DNA of 64,000 nucleotides. Source: Corythucha ciliata (taxonomy: Eukaryota > Arthropoda > Insecta > Hemiptera > Tingidae). The notes under the pieces were generated by a model. The model was not told where the DNA came from, made no database searches, and saw only the letters and a program-made list of their open reading frames with translations. Shown piece by piece: positions 25,601-38,800 of this stretch (position 1 is the first letter of the stretch; each line of letters opens with the position of its first letter). The position numbers and the translations under genes are program-made. Where the stretch lies: positions 50,755,952-50,819,951 of the forward strand of contig CM075941.1 of assembly GCA_038030265.1 (NCBI GenBank), read 5' to 3'.

Positions 25601-28600
25601 TTTCTTGTTCCTCTCACTTGATCTTGCTGCTCTTCGATAGTTTCAGAAAGACGGATTTTCTCTATGGCCTCATCAAGGAGAGTCTGTCTTGCAACTGTAA
25701 GCGACTCGACAAATCCCTGTTGCCAAGGCCGGTGACCAATTTTAGCAGGAGCATGTCCTTTCCGAAAGTACAAGCATCGCACTTCCACTGGCATTTTTCT
25801 GCAAGAGAAAATAGACAATTAATGTACGAACTTGCAGATTCACCCTGTAATTGGTTCCTCTGAAGAAATTTCGCTCTTTCGTAAAAAAGATTCACTCTGA
25901 CGGAGAAATATTCATCCAATTTCATTTTTACAGCGTCGTAAGTCTCTCTTTTCTCCGGTGGAAGTCCCAACGAGGTGAGAAGGTCGTCCCCTTCATCACC
26001 GAGGCTGTACACAAGCATGTTAATTTGCTGGACTTCACGTCGTTCTGAGAGTCCCGACGCGCAACGAAACGACTCAAATCTTCGAATCCACCGCGACCAT
26101 TTTGAAGGTTCGCGTAGATCGAAGAATTCCGGCGGAGTTATTTGAAAAGAACTGAATGCTGTTAATTCACTATCTGAACGCGAACACCTTCTGATCGCGT
26201 CGGCTAGCGTGGAAATTAATTCTTCGCTCATGGTTGTAGCGCTGCCACCATGTAAAGAATTTGACTCCTTTCAATCTCAAAACAAACTTTCAAAAATATT
26301 TTTATTATTTTTTTAAACACACATGCTCTACACAGACGAGGGAAGACTGACAACTTAAAGCTCGTACGGCTACGATTTTTTTTTTCATGCATTACCCACA
26401 TTTTAACTCTGTTTTTCCTCGTTTTATTCACATTTATTTCTCAATTACCTTAGTGCTCGGTTCAAATTGAAGTCGGGACCACGGAATTTTACATCCTAGG
26501 CGGTAATCGAAGGGTACATCCTTGTCACGAAACGGTTCAATTTGAATTGTTTGCGACGAATCCAAGTATAAATGTTGAGACATTGACAGTTCTGTGGCAG
26601 TGCAATGCTAGCGGCTTCGCGTTTTGTAAACCCCAGCAATCTGGTGACAATTTGAGTTTCAGAGTTTATAAAGTTCGCGAAATCTAAATACTAACAATTT
26701 TTTAAGGCCGGCGAATCAGCGTCGACAACATCAACTGTGGTGGAGAGTACAATTTCACGGCTATTGTGCTAAATAGCGATTTTCCAAATAATAAGGCGTA
26801 TCAAGTTGTCAATGTTCTTGAAAACATGCCAGAATTTTATATCAAGTACGGGATTGAAGCCCGTTCGCTTAAACATTATATCTCTACTCTTTCTAATTAA
26901 AAAAAATTAACATTCCTCTAGATGCGAGCATAATTGTTTTTTGTATTTTCAATCTGAAGAATATATCCGCCTAAAGTTCTTCGTTTCAATCGTCACGGAC
27001 TATTCTCCCACCTGGGAAATCACTGTGGATGGCCATCCTATGTCGGTCAAGAATCGAACTGACGAGAAGAGTATTCTCATAAAAAGCCCACTCGACTATC
27101 TGTTCCCTGATACGACGATTGGGGGTACTTTAAAAGTGACTGCATCAAGTATTAAACAATTTATTTATTTATTTATTTATTGCTCTCGTTCTAAAACGTA
27201 ATTGACCCCACAGTTTGGGGCGGACGCAGTGAAATGATATTGAAAAGAGCCGACGTGAGTTTTCATGGTGTCTGCTATAGTGTACCAGAATATAGACACG
27301 TTCATGAACCCTTCTACGTTCAATGCAAAAACGCAAACCATACTGAAATACGGACATTGAGGTTATACGAATTACCAGACATTTGGCCGCTAATGCAGGG
27401 TAAGCATATTAGAAAAAAAAAAAAAAATGGTCCGCAAATTTTTTTACTGAGAGGGGGGAAATTAGAGCCCATCGAGGAAACGGACGAAATGAATATTTAT
27501 GACCCACACTTAAATTCACTTGCTTTTGATATTGTGGTCTTTAGTCCTCGATGGTGGGAACCTTATGTTTTACCGGCTCGCATTGAACGATTCGTAAGTC
27601 CGACAAAGATTTGTCGAAACCGTCGACTGCAATTCTGTTTGTTATAATTTTAAGAAAACCTTGGACGATTTGATCCGAGTTAGTCCATTCGAACGAATTC
27701 ATCGTTACAATCATGAGATGTTATACCATGTAGAGTCTGGTAATCAGTTTGATGCTGTCTCTCGCTTGTCGTCGCTTTTCAGTGATTTATGGAAGTTTCG
27801 CTCTATGCTTTCGGATAAAGACGCGGAGGACATTACGATGCACGGTACTAAGAATCTGGCCAGAGTGAGTTGAACGTCGAGTGCTTTTTTACTAATCGAA
27901 AGTTGTGGTTATAGCACGATTGGATTCCAGGTTGCAATGCCGAAAACATTTTTTAGCATAAGCAAGCACCTCTTCGCAATTTACAGAGTCGGTCTGTTCA
28001 ACACGAGAAATACGACGGTAAAGGGAACTCGCCACAAGGTTATGCGCTACATGGCTTTAATCCTTAAAGAGACCGTGACAAGATACTCGCTAGTTCTGGC
28101 ACATTCCACGCAGTATCTATGGGCGCAAGGAACGATACGACGATTTATCGAGTAATCTTTTTCTATTTCACATACCAACCACCAATCATTACTTTTTTTG
28201 TTGATAAAACAGGGCGGTGTTCGACTTGATTTCTAATCTTTTATTGATGCCCTATCCTGAATTTAAATTGAGAATTGTCCGCGTTGACGACGATTTTCCG
28301 TACTTTCTTTTGGAGGTGACTATTCATTCTCATGTCCGCAGGCGCGGGACCTATAGAAGGAGGCCACTACCGGGGAGATCCTCCACCCCCTCACGAGCAT
28401 ATTCGGCCGTTCCACTGTTAAATCGGAAAATCTGACCCACAAATTCTGACTGGGGATTTTAGCCAGAATGTCAGACTTTTTGTCCAAGTAAAAAGTGGCA
28501 ATTCTGTTTTTAAAAACAGAGAATGTGTCCCAAAACTATGACCGAATGGTCAAATTTCAAATATCATAGGTAAAAATCTACAGATCCCTCCGATCGATAA

Positions 28601-31600
28601 GCCTTTTTGGTATCATTTCACTGATTTAGCTGTATCAAATACTAAACGGCGCGATTCTAGCTCTTCCAAAACTCAATTTCGCGGGTTTGGCTCTTTCCAA
28701 ATCCAATTTTAGCGATTATGTCTCTTTCAAAGCCTCAATGTTACGGGTTTGCCTCCTTCAAAAATCAATTTTTCCCGTTCGTGAACCAAATTCATGGATT
28801 TGGTTCATTAAAAATTTCGTGATTTTTGGATGCATCATCAAATTTTTCGCTTTTCCAAAACCATAGTGTGAAACTGAGTCCTTAAAGCAAAATTTCACGA
28901 ATTGTCGCTCATCCAGAAACGAATTTCGTGGGCTTGGCTTATTCAAAAACCGAATTTCTCTGTCAAAAGCCAAATTTTGTGGGGGTTGTAAAATCAGTTT
29001 TGCAGGATTGGCGAATTCGCAGTATTATTCTTGTCTGTTTCAAAAAACAAATGTCGTGATTTTTACTCTTCCAGCCCTTCATTTTGCGGATTGTCACTCT
29101 TTTCCGCCGACTCCCCAATGACGGGGCAGATTTGGCTCGTTCAAAACCCGAATTTCACAGATTTTCGCTCTTTCAAAAACCAAATCAATCAGCTTCGCTG
29201 CCCGTCCGTCACGTACGTCTAATCAGTAGCGTATCAATGTACCTACAGGGGGAGGGGACCACCCCAGTCTATACTGATGTTGATGATTGAAAGCTTAAAA
29301 TATAGAAAAATCTACTCCGGACTATATCGATAGGTCCATGAGCCCTTGTTCTTAGGGGAAGTATTCAGGCAAGTCCACACCTAAAATTGAGGGGAAAAAC
29401 GCTCATTTTACCTTAAAATTGAGCAAAACACACCAATTTGAAGACTCGGGAGGTAACTTAATGAATAAAAATAGTTGATAAACGAGAATGCCCAGTTTAT
29501 AAAATAGGCCCTCATTCCTCAGGTGGCTAAACTTGAGATTTTTCTCGCGCTCAATACCCAAATTCAAGTTTTTTTTTTTAAATGCAATTTTTCCGCGCTT
29601 TTTCAGGAAGAAAAAGCGCCAGTTTGAGGGTTTTTTTTTGGGGGGGGGGGGCTGTCCCAGTTGAAATCGTGAAGAAACGCTAGAGTGCTATTCTGGGGGA
29701 AAGCCGGCGCGGCGGCCCGAATTGAGAAAAAGCGTTAATGTGATGTTTTTGGGCCAAGCCCGCGGCTGAAATTGAGAAATCGCTCTTATAATTGGAGGTT
29801 AAACGCTAATTCGCGGTTTAAATTGAGAAAAAGCATTAATTCTGCGCTAAAATGAAGATAAAGCGCTCATTCTTCTCTTCCAGGCCAAAACGAGAGGAAA
29901 ATCGATCGTTAGCGGTTCCGTTAGAACTTTTTATGGCTAAACTTGAGAAAAAAACGCTGATGGTGTGCTCTTCTTGCGGTGGAGAAATGTGCTCATTCAA
30001 TTAAAATTGAGAAAACGGGCTAAAGTGTTTTTCTTGGGTCACGTCTGAGGCTACAATTGAAAAATAGCGCTAATTCATGGCTAAAATAGAGACGAGTAAT
30101 TGAGAAACTATCGCTAATCCGCGGTTATAGCGCTAATTAGTGGTTTATTATTATTATGCAGTGAGCCCGCACCCGGCTTAGCCGAGCCCGAAGCGCTTAA
30201 GCCGTTCCCGGCTCATACGCCATGCCCTTAGGGTCGGACTCGGAAAAGCCTAATGCTGATCCGCAAACCTATCTACGGCATTCACAAACTGAAGGACTCG
30301 GTCCCCCTCGGCCCTCGAAAATGTGATGCCTGGCAACCTATCTGTCCCGAAAATGCGGAAACGAGTAGCCGCATACCTCTCACACTCCCCTACAAAGTGC
30401 ATAGCCGATTCCTCTTCCAACTCGCATCCCATTATGTGGAGGTGCTTACTTTGCGCATAGTGGCATGTAAACATCCCCACAACTCTTCGCATGCTGCCTC
30501 TACTTAGTGATAGCAGCCACATCGTCGCCTCCCTGTCTCATTCCCGAATGCACGCCCTCGCTTGCCGACAGGGTGATAGGCATCCCTATCCGCCCAATCC
30601 TTTATCTGGGCTCTCCCCACCGTCTTGGATACCGCAATAATCGGCTCTGGTCCCCATACTTCCTTATTTGCCCCCTGTTTCGCCATTTCATCAGCTTTCT
30701 CATTCCCCTCGTATCCCCTGTGTCCAGGGATCCACGCGAGGGTCACTTCATTACCCATTCCCTGTAGCCTTGTGATGCCCCGCCGACAGTCCGCCACCAA
30801 GGCCGACTCTACCGCCAGCCTGGTCACCGCCCCCAGGGCTGCGCGGCTGTTCGCGTAGATCACCACTTCCCTGAACCTCACATGCTTCCTAATTAGCTCC
30901 AGGACACAGTCATTTATCGCCACGACCTCTGCCTGAAAAACCGTGGCCAACTTTTTCAAGGTTTTAGGCGGGAGCGGGCTATCCCCAAATAAAATGGCCT
31001 GTACAGAAAACGTGAAACTCAATGACACGGACGTGATGAACGTGATTCTCGGAGACTCGTCTCACCTGAACGAAGGTGATAATTCCACTAACAGCTCGTG
31101 GAAAACGGAAAAATCGACCAAAAAAAAGACGCATCGAAAACCTAGCGTGCCCTACACCCAACAAAAAGTCCAATGTACAACCTCCAACGCCAACGAGTAA
31201 TCGCTATTCTTTGCTTGACAACAATGTAAATGTAGATAATGTATCAAATGAAACCCCGCAGCGCCCGAAAGCTGAAAAAATCCTCCTATATTTATCCAAC
31301 AGAGTAGCTATAATTACCAGAAAATAGTCGAAGACCTCACAACATTCTGCAAAAGTGAATTTCTGACCAAACTAACGCGAAATTTATTGAAAATACTATT
31401 AACGAGCGCAGAGGACTACAGAGCAATTACAAAACTACTAGACTCTGAAAAAATACCATACTACACTTACCGCTCTCCCTCAGACAAAGGGACTCTTGAA
31501 GTAGCCATCAGAGGAATTCCCCCTTCGATCTCAGAAAAAGAAATACACGAGGAACTACTAAACTTGGGTTTCCCAATAAAATCCATTACAAGACTACTAA

Positions 31601-34600
31601 ATAAAGATAAAAAGCCTACGCCTATATGTTTTGCCTCGCTGGACAATAAAGAAAAGAAAGCTAATGGAATTTACAACGTCACTAAACTAATGTACACCAT
31701 AATTAAAGTGGAACCGAAGTATCATAGAAACACAATTCCCCAGTGCAAAAATTGCCAGCGCTTCAATCATACCCAAAATTATTGTCATCTACCTAGTCGG
31801 TGCGTCAAATGCTGCGGAAACCACCATTTCAAGCAGTGCACAAAAACAAAAGATGACCTAACACAATGCGCAAACTGCGGTAAGAACCACCCCGCAAACT
31901 ATAGGGGATGTGAATTCTACCAGAGACTGTCACCGAGAAAAGAAGAAGGCCGTATATTAACCACTGAAAAAGAAAACGCGAAGAAAACGTTTTCTGAACA
32001 CCCCCCTACACCCTCTCTCTAACAACCCTTCTCCGAAGTGTTGAAAAAAGGATCATCCACCACTTCCTTAAAAAACTGCGAAAGCAGCAACGACACCTCC
32101 GACTGCATAAACTCAATCATCAGCCTTATTACAGAGATAGTAAAACCCTTACTACCACAAATCTTAAATGTCTTAACTAAATTTCTTCTCAACCATGGCC
32201 GCTAATCCTCAAGCACCACAATCTCACCAAACGAATAACATTGTCAATTTCAATGACATCAATATTTTGAATTGGAATGCAAACGGTGTCAAATCTAAGA
32301 AAAATGAACTCCAGTTCTTCCTTTATTCTCACAAAATCAGCATAACCGAACCTCACTTAAATAAGGATGACAAATTTAAAATCCCAGGATACAGCACAAT
32401 CAGATGCGATCGCAAAACAAATACCCGCGCTGGAGGAGTTGCCATTCTCATAAAAAACAATTTCGCCTACAACGAAGCGATTACACCACCACTTGCGAAC
32501 TTCGAAGCTTGTGGAATCACCTTATACACGCAACCGAAAATAAATATATTTGTGATCTACAAAGCTCCAAATAAAGATTTAGCCGAAAGTGAGCTAACTT
32601 CACTCCTTAACCAAAACCGCTGTCTGTTAGTCGGGGATCTCAACTCAAAAAGCATAGCATGGGGATGCCGCAAAGAGAACTGACATGGCCGACTGCTATA
32701 CAACCTGTCCTGCCTGCACCAATTCAATATAATCGCGCAAACAGAACCAACTTTCTTCAGACCCGGGAGATCTCCTGACATCCTCGACATTGCTATTTCA
32801 AGAGGGATTTCCTCCCCTATTTTCACTAGCAACCTTCCAGAGCTCAGTTCGGACCATTCGCCTACAATACTATCATTCAGTTCACCTATACAGCTAAATG
32901 TAAGGCAGAAGCTAATAAGAGGAAAAATATGTTGGTCTCGCATGAAAGAGTACATTAATGAAAACCTTTTGATATCAAAAACCTGTACGGGGACAGCAGA
33001 TATTGACAATGAGGTGACAGACTTCACCCAGGTGCTCAAAAATGCCGTGACAACTGCTTCGGAGCAACCGTGCCCGTCGACACCAAATCGGTTCAATCCA
33101 AATGAACATATCCCGAACGAAATTATTGAACTAATAAGATATAAAAATGCCCTGCGACGTCAATGGCAAAGGTTCAGGACCCCAGTGCTTAAACGCGAAA
33201 TAAATAATCTCCAAAGGCGAGTTAAGGCAAAATTGGGACGCGTGTGGTAAGATTTTACCACGACGTGGGGAGTCTTACTCTGTGGAGAGGTTATTAGGAG
33301 AGGAGTAATAAAATGGTAGACTTCATTGTCCTTAACTTCTTTTATTTAAACAATATTTACGAAATTTTCCTTTAGTTACGAATAATGACTTGAAAAGTTT
33401 AAAACACAATAAGATAATTGAGGAATCTAAACGACTTCAAAAGAAAAAATGATAATAAATCGTTCTAGTCTTTTCTTCAAGAATGTTCACTGGTTCACCA
33501 GGACATAAGAAAAACAGGGATATAGAAAGGAGAGCAGGCAGTACTCACTGATCAGTAATTGATTTGGGTTCAAGTCCGGCCCAACGTGTTGAGGTACTGC
33601 GTACGACGAGGAATGGCGTAATAGTACGCGCCGACGAAACTTGACGAGAACTGGGACGAGGTTTGCGTAAAGGCACGCACTGACGGGTCTCGACGAAAAC
33701 TGGTCGAGTACTGCGTAAAGTTACGCACCGAGCGAACTTGAGGAAGACAGGGACGAAGGTTGCGTAGAAACACGAACTGACGGTCACGACGAACACTGGA
33801 CGAGGACTACGTAAAGATACGCACCGACGAAACTTTGAGAAGACAATGACGAGTACTGCGTAAAAACACGCACTGACGATCACGACGAGCACTGGATGAG
33901 GACTGCGTAAAAATACGCACCGACGAAACTTGGAGAAGACAAAGACGAGTACTGCGTAAGCACACGCACTGACGATCACTGGATGAGGATGACAACACAC
34001 AGCGAGAACTGAACGAGGCTGCGTAAACTTGCACACACTCGCTGACAAACTGCTCGTTTACACGTACCGACTCACTTTAATCACTTTTCCCTACCACCGG
34101 GAATCTCAAGAGCGTATGGAGTCTTAACTACTCCCCGAGAAGGTCTACGAGCAACTGTGTCTGCCGGGTCTGCAGATCTGCAAGATTAAAATCTCGCATC
34201 TGCAGATCTGCAGATTAACACCTAAAATTCCGTAATTCAACGAAAATGAGACTACAATTGAAAAATAAAGTTAAAGTAGACCAATAATAGGCACAACATT
34301 ACCGATCATATTTTAATATGACAATACGAAGCGACACACTCGAACAATCACTTTTACTTCATTCGCTCAGACTTCAATTGCATGCAACAGCCAATCATAC
34401 CATTTACAAAAATTTGCTTAAATTTTGACGCTTCCATGTAAATACAACAGGCACTTCCCCCCTACCATGCAGATCTGCAGATTCATAAAAGCCTGCAGAC
34501 CGGCCGCATAGCGTTAATTGTTCAGCCTCAAAATGCATAATATAGCTAATACAACAATTTATAATATTTCACCTCAATTTTGACCCCGGTCAATACAACT

Positions 34601-35840
34601 AGCACTTCCCCCCGTAGCCTGCAGATCTGCAGATTCATAAAAGCCTGCAGATCGGCCACTTAGCCTTAATTGTTCAGCCTCAAAATGCATAATATAGCTA
34701 ATCCAACAATTTGAGATGATTCACCTCAATTTTGACCTGCCCTGGTCAATACAACTAGCACTTCCCCCCGTAGCGTGCAGATCTGCAGATTCATAAAAGC
34801 CTGCAGATCGGCCACTTAGCCTTAATTGTTCAGCCTCAAAATGCATTATATAGCTAATACAACAATTTATAATAATTCACCTCAATTTTGACCCCTCCTG
34901 GTAAATACAACTAGCTTTTCCCCCTGTAGCATGCAGATCTGCATATTCATAAAAGCCTGCAGATCGGCCACTTAGCGTTAATTGTTCAGCCTCAAAATGC
35001 ATACTAGAGGTAATCCAACAATTTGAGATGATTCACCTCAATTTTGACCCCTCCTGGTCAATACAACTAGCACTTCCTCCCGCAGCGTGCAGATCTGTAG
35101 ATTCATAAAATCCTGCAGATCGACCCCTTGGAGTTAATCGCTAGGTTTATTGACCAGGAGGGGTCAAAATTGAGGTGAATCATCTCAAATTATTGGATTA
35201 GCTTTAGTATGCATTTTGAGGCTGAACAATTAACGCTAAGTGGCCGATCTGCAGGCTTTTATGAATCTGCAGATCTGCACGCTACGGGAGGAAGTGCCTG
35301 TTGTATGGACAAGGAGGGGTCGCAATTGAGGTGAATTATCCTAAATTGTTGTATTCGCTCTATTATGCATTTTTATGCTGTACGATTAACGCTAAGTGGC
35401 CGGTCTGCAGGCTTTTATGATTCTGCAGATCTGCGTGGTAGGGGGGAAGTGCCTGTTGTATTTACATGGAAGCGTCAAAATTTAAGCAAATTTTTGTAAA
35501 TGGTATGATTGGCTGTTGCATGCAATTGAAGTCTGAGCGAATGAAGTAGAAGTGATTGTTCGAGTGTGTCGCTTCATTATTGTCATATTAAAATATGATC
35601 GGTAATGTTGTGCCTATTATTGGTCTACTTTAACTTTATTTTTCAATTGTAGTCTCATTTTCGTTGAATTACGGAATTTTAGGTGTTAATCTGCAGATTT
35701 GGGGTGTTAATCTGCAGATCTGCAGATGCGAGGTGTTAATCTTGCAGATCTGCAGATCCGCGTTTTAGACAGACCCGTGTCTGCCTTTTATTTTGGTGGG
35801 GTGATGTAAAGGTTAAGTATGGAAAAAGTCATCGAGGAGT

Positions 35841-35873
<33 letters not shown>

Positions 35874-38800
35874 ATAGAAGTCAACTTTATTGTAATTGAG
35901 TTACATTATTGTTGGGATGGTTGATGTTAATCTGTCAAGATAAACTTAACGGTAACGTGTTGTGAGTTGCTGCTCATTAGCAGGCCTCACTCGACGATGT
36001 AACGGCAGTTGTTAGTGGTGAGGTTCAGGGAGCTTTCGTGAGCATTATTCTCTCTCTCGTTCTATTTAGAGGAAATCCACTGGTCTTTTACGTTTCAGTC
36101 GTCGTTGAGTCCGGGGTAGTGGAGCGTTGTTTGCCATTAGTGTTAACAGCTCATTCGAATGATGTAGCATTGCGGTATGTAGGTGTTTATATGATTCTTT
36201 CATGACGTCGGTGACCTGTGGTATCATCATATCTTGGTGAAGAGTCGCGTTGCGAACATACCAAGGTGCTCCAGTCATGATCCTCAGGGCTCGATTCTGC
36301 AGAGTCTGAATACGTTGTATCTGGGAATTAGAAGCGGAACCCCATATCTGGGACCCATATTGCCATATTGGACGAATAACTGACAAGTATATGAGTCGCT
36401 TAAGTGAGAGGGATACTGTCGATCCTTTTTTCAGGAGAAAGTACAGTTGTCGAATACGATGACGTACTCGTCTAACAAGGTCCGTTACATGATCGTTCCA
36501 AATCAACTTCTCGTCCAAGTGGAGACCGAGGTAGCGAACTACTGACTTACAGGGCAGTTGAACAGATTTCATCGTTACAATGGATCTTTCAGTGGCGTGC
36601 TTTAGAGTGAACTTCACCATGACTGATTTTTCGGGGTTCATCGATATTCTCCATCTATCGCACCATCTCTGTATTTCGGATACGTATTCTTGCAGTTCCG
36701 AAAGTGGTTCTCGTGATGTTCCCACGGATAAGACGGCTACGTCGTCCGCGAACTGTGCGATGGTTAATGACGTAGAGTTGGGGAAGTTGTGCGTATAGAT
36801 GAGGTAGAGCAGCGGTCCGAGGATGCTTCCTTGCGGAACCCCTGCACCTGTTTGCTTTATTTCGGAAAGTGAGTTCAGACATTTGACAGAGAAGGTACGA
36901 CGGTGCAGATATGACTGAATTAGACGATAAAGGGAGTCGGAGAGAGCTACTTTCAATTTTGCCAACAACCCCTCAGTCCAGACGCGGTCGAATGCCTTCT
37001 CTGTGTCAAGGAATAATCCATGGCACACTGATTTGTTTTCAAATGTTTCTTGAATTTTGTTGACTACTCGAAGAAGCTGTTGGACGCAAGAGTGCGACTT
37101 TCGAAACCCAAATTGAGTAAGTGGAATTATTCGGTCCACTGCGGTTAGCAGATGAGGAAGTAGAAGTCGCTCGAATATCTTAGCAAGAAGGGGAAGAAGG
37201 CTAATAGGGCGATAGCTCTTGGGATCGTCTTTAGGTTTTCCTGGTTTTGGTATCATCGTAATTATAGAGTACTTCCATTTTGTGGGGAAGTAACCCAACC
37301 GTAGCATTGCGTTGTAGATCTGCGTCAAGAAGACTACGGATTTTCTGCTCAATGCTTTAAGAAGTGGCTGAACGATTAAGTCGTATCCTGGAGATTTTTT
37401 CGTTTCGTATCGTAGATTTTTTCGTATCGAGGAGTGGTGGGGAGATTTTAAGTGGAGGGGCGTGAACATTCTTCCTTATCAAACTTAATTAGGAATTAAC
37501 GGATTTGACTGATTGATAACGGAAACGGACTGGTTTGTTAAGAGATTATTATTATTATTATTATTTTTTATTATTAAACGGGGAGGGAAGCCCAGAAGAA
37601 ACTATCTCCTACCAAACTCGACCTATAAGATCTATTGTGGTGCCCCCTCAGGTTGCCCTGCCAAGAAAGACGCTAGTTTTCAAGCGTCCTCCACCACCAC
37701 TCCTTAACGAAGTTGAGGATATTTCCCGTAGCCATCCTGGAGATGTCCTCCGGTTGAAGCACATCATTTCCAAGATGTTGAAAGCGTAACCGCCCCAGAG
37801 CCTGGCACTCACACAGTACGTGCTCTGCTGTTTCCACGGCCAGGTCGCAAAATCTGCAAATGTCCGTGTCAGACTTCTCCATTAGTCTGAGTGTATATCG
37901 AAGGGCACAATGTCCCGTTAGCAGTCCCACCAAGATTCTAAGGTCTCCTCGGCTCAGAGAGATCAGGGGGCCTGTTCTGTAAGATTTCAGTGTTCCTAGG
38001 AATTATCTTTTTCCACCCGTCCACCCTGAATTAAATCACATGTTAATGGGGAGGACGGGTGGAAAGAGATAGTGATAGTGATAGTTAAAACTTATAGAAC
38101 AGGCCCCCAGGCCCTTCTCCGATCGTCCCTTTGGAGTGACAAAGAGCTTGGCCTGCCTGAGACCTGGTTGTCTAACCCAGTGTTCACGATGCCTCTCGTC
38201 CAACCACGCCTGCACCTGCCTCTTCGTGAAGGACTTCGTGACCCCGAGACTTGGCTCCGGGCCCACGTAAGGCATCTCTGATCCTCTCTTCGCGAGTTGA
38301 TCAGCCATTTCATTCCCCTCAAACCCCTTGTGACCCGGCACCCATATCAAAGTAAGGCTGTTTGCCGTTGCCACAGGCCTGAGGGCTTCAAGACATCCCC
38401 AAACTAGCTTCGAATTCACGACACTTGAGCCTAGGGCTTTAAGAGCCGCCTGGCTGTCAGACAGGATAAAGATCTTCGCTTTCCGGAGACCCCTCTCACT
38501 AATCTTCCGCGCACAGGCTTCTATAGCATAGATCCCCGCCTGAAAGATGATGGCGGTCGTCCCAAGGGACTCCCAATGCTGAAGCCTGGGGCCAAAGACC
38601 CCAATGCCAGCACCCCCATCCTTCACAGATCCATCAGTATACCATACTTGCGTGCCGGGCTTAAACCTCGGCAAACCCTTATCCCAAAGGTCGCGGTTGC
38701 CTATGTCGACCTTAAAGGGTTTTTCAAAATCCATCCTCACATGCATGAGATCCGTAACGACTTCAGCCGCCTCACTACATGCAACTTCCTCCAGAACACG

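Larger units (their letters stand above)
22154..26332 (-). mobile_element. Full-length Ty3/gypsy LTR retrotransposon (4,179 bp)
   Basis: Two identical-length 82-bp LTRs (22154-22235, 26251-26332) start TG and end CA. They are flanked by a 5-bp target duplication cagac (22149-22153, 26333-26337). The element runs on the minus strand. Next to the right LTR is a primer-binding-like tggtggcagcgctacaacc, then the gag ATG (26231). Next to the left LTR is a purine tract (agagaaggaagga on the minus strand). Gene order is gag, protease, reverse transcriptase, RNase H, integrase. Gag and pol are broken into several frames, so it is probably not autonomous now, but it is structurally complete. Confidence 0.92.
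30995..33242 (+). mobile_element. Jockey-type LINE, 5' part (ORF1 and endonuclease)
   Basis: Plus-strand LINE whose 3' part is at 39055-40690, separated by the 33243-39050 insertion. ORF1 (start near 30994, broken) carries SNRYSLLD and zinc knuckles; ORF2 begins at 32195 with an APE-type endonuclease. Several frame breaks show it is dead. Confidence 0.85.

Noticed and set aside
33545..34048. Minus-strand ORFs of 167 and 75 codons
   Set aside because: They are translations of the ~96-bp minisatellite; their internal periodicity follows the DNA repeat and no family is recognised.
37426..37469. Apparent ATG and first 14 codons of the LINE RT ORF
   Set aside because: They lie outside the target duplication at 37426-37438, so the LINE is 5'-truncated and the start is fortuitous.
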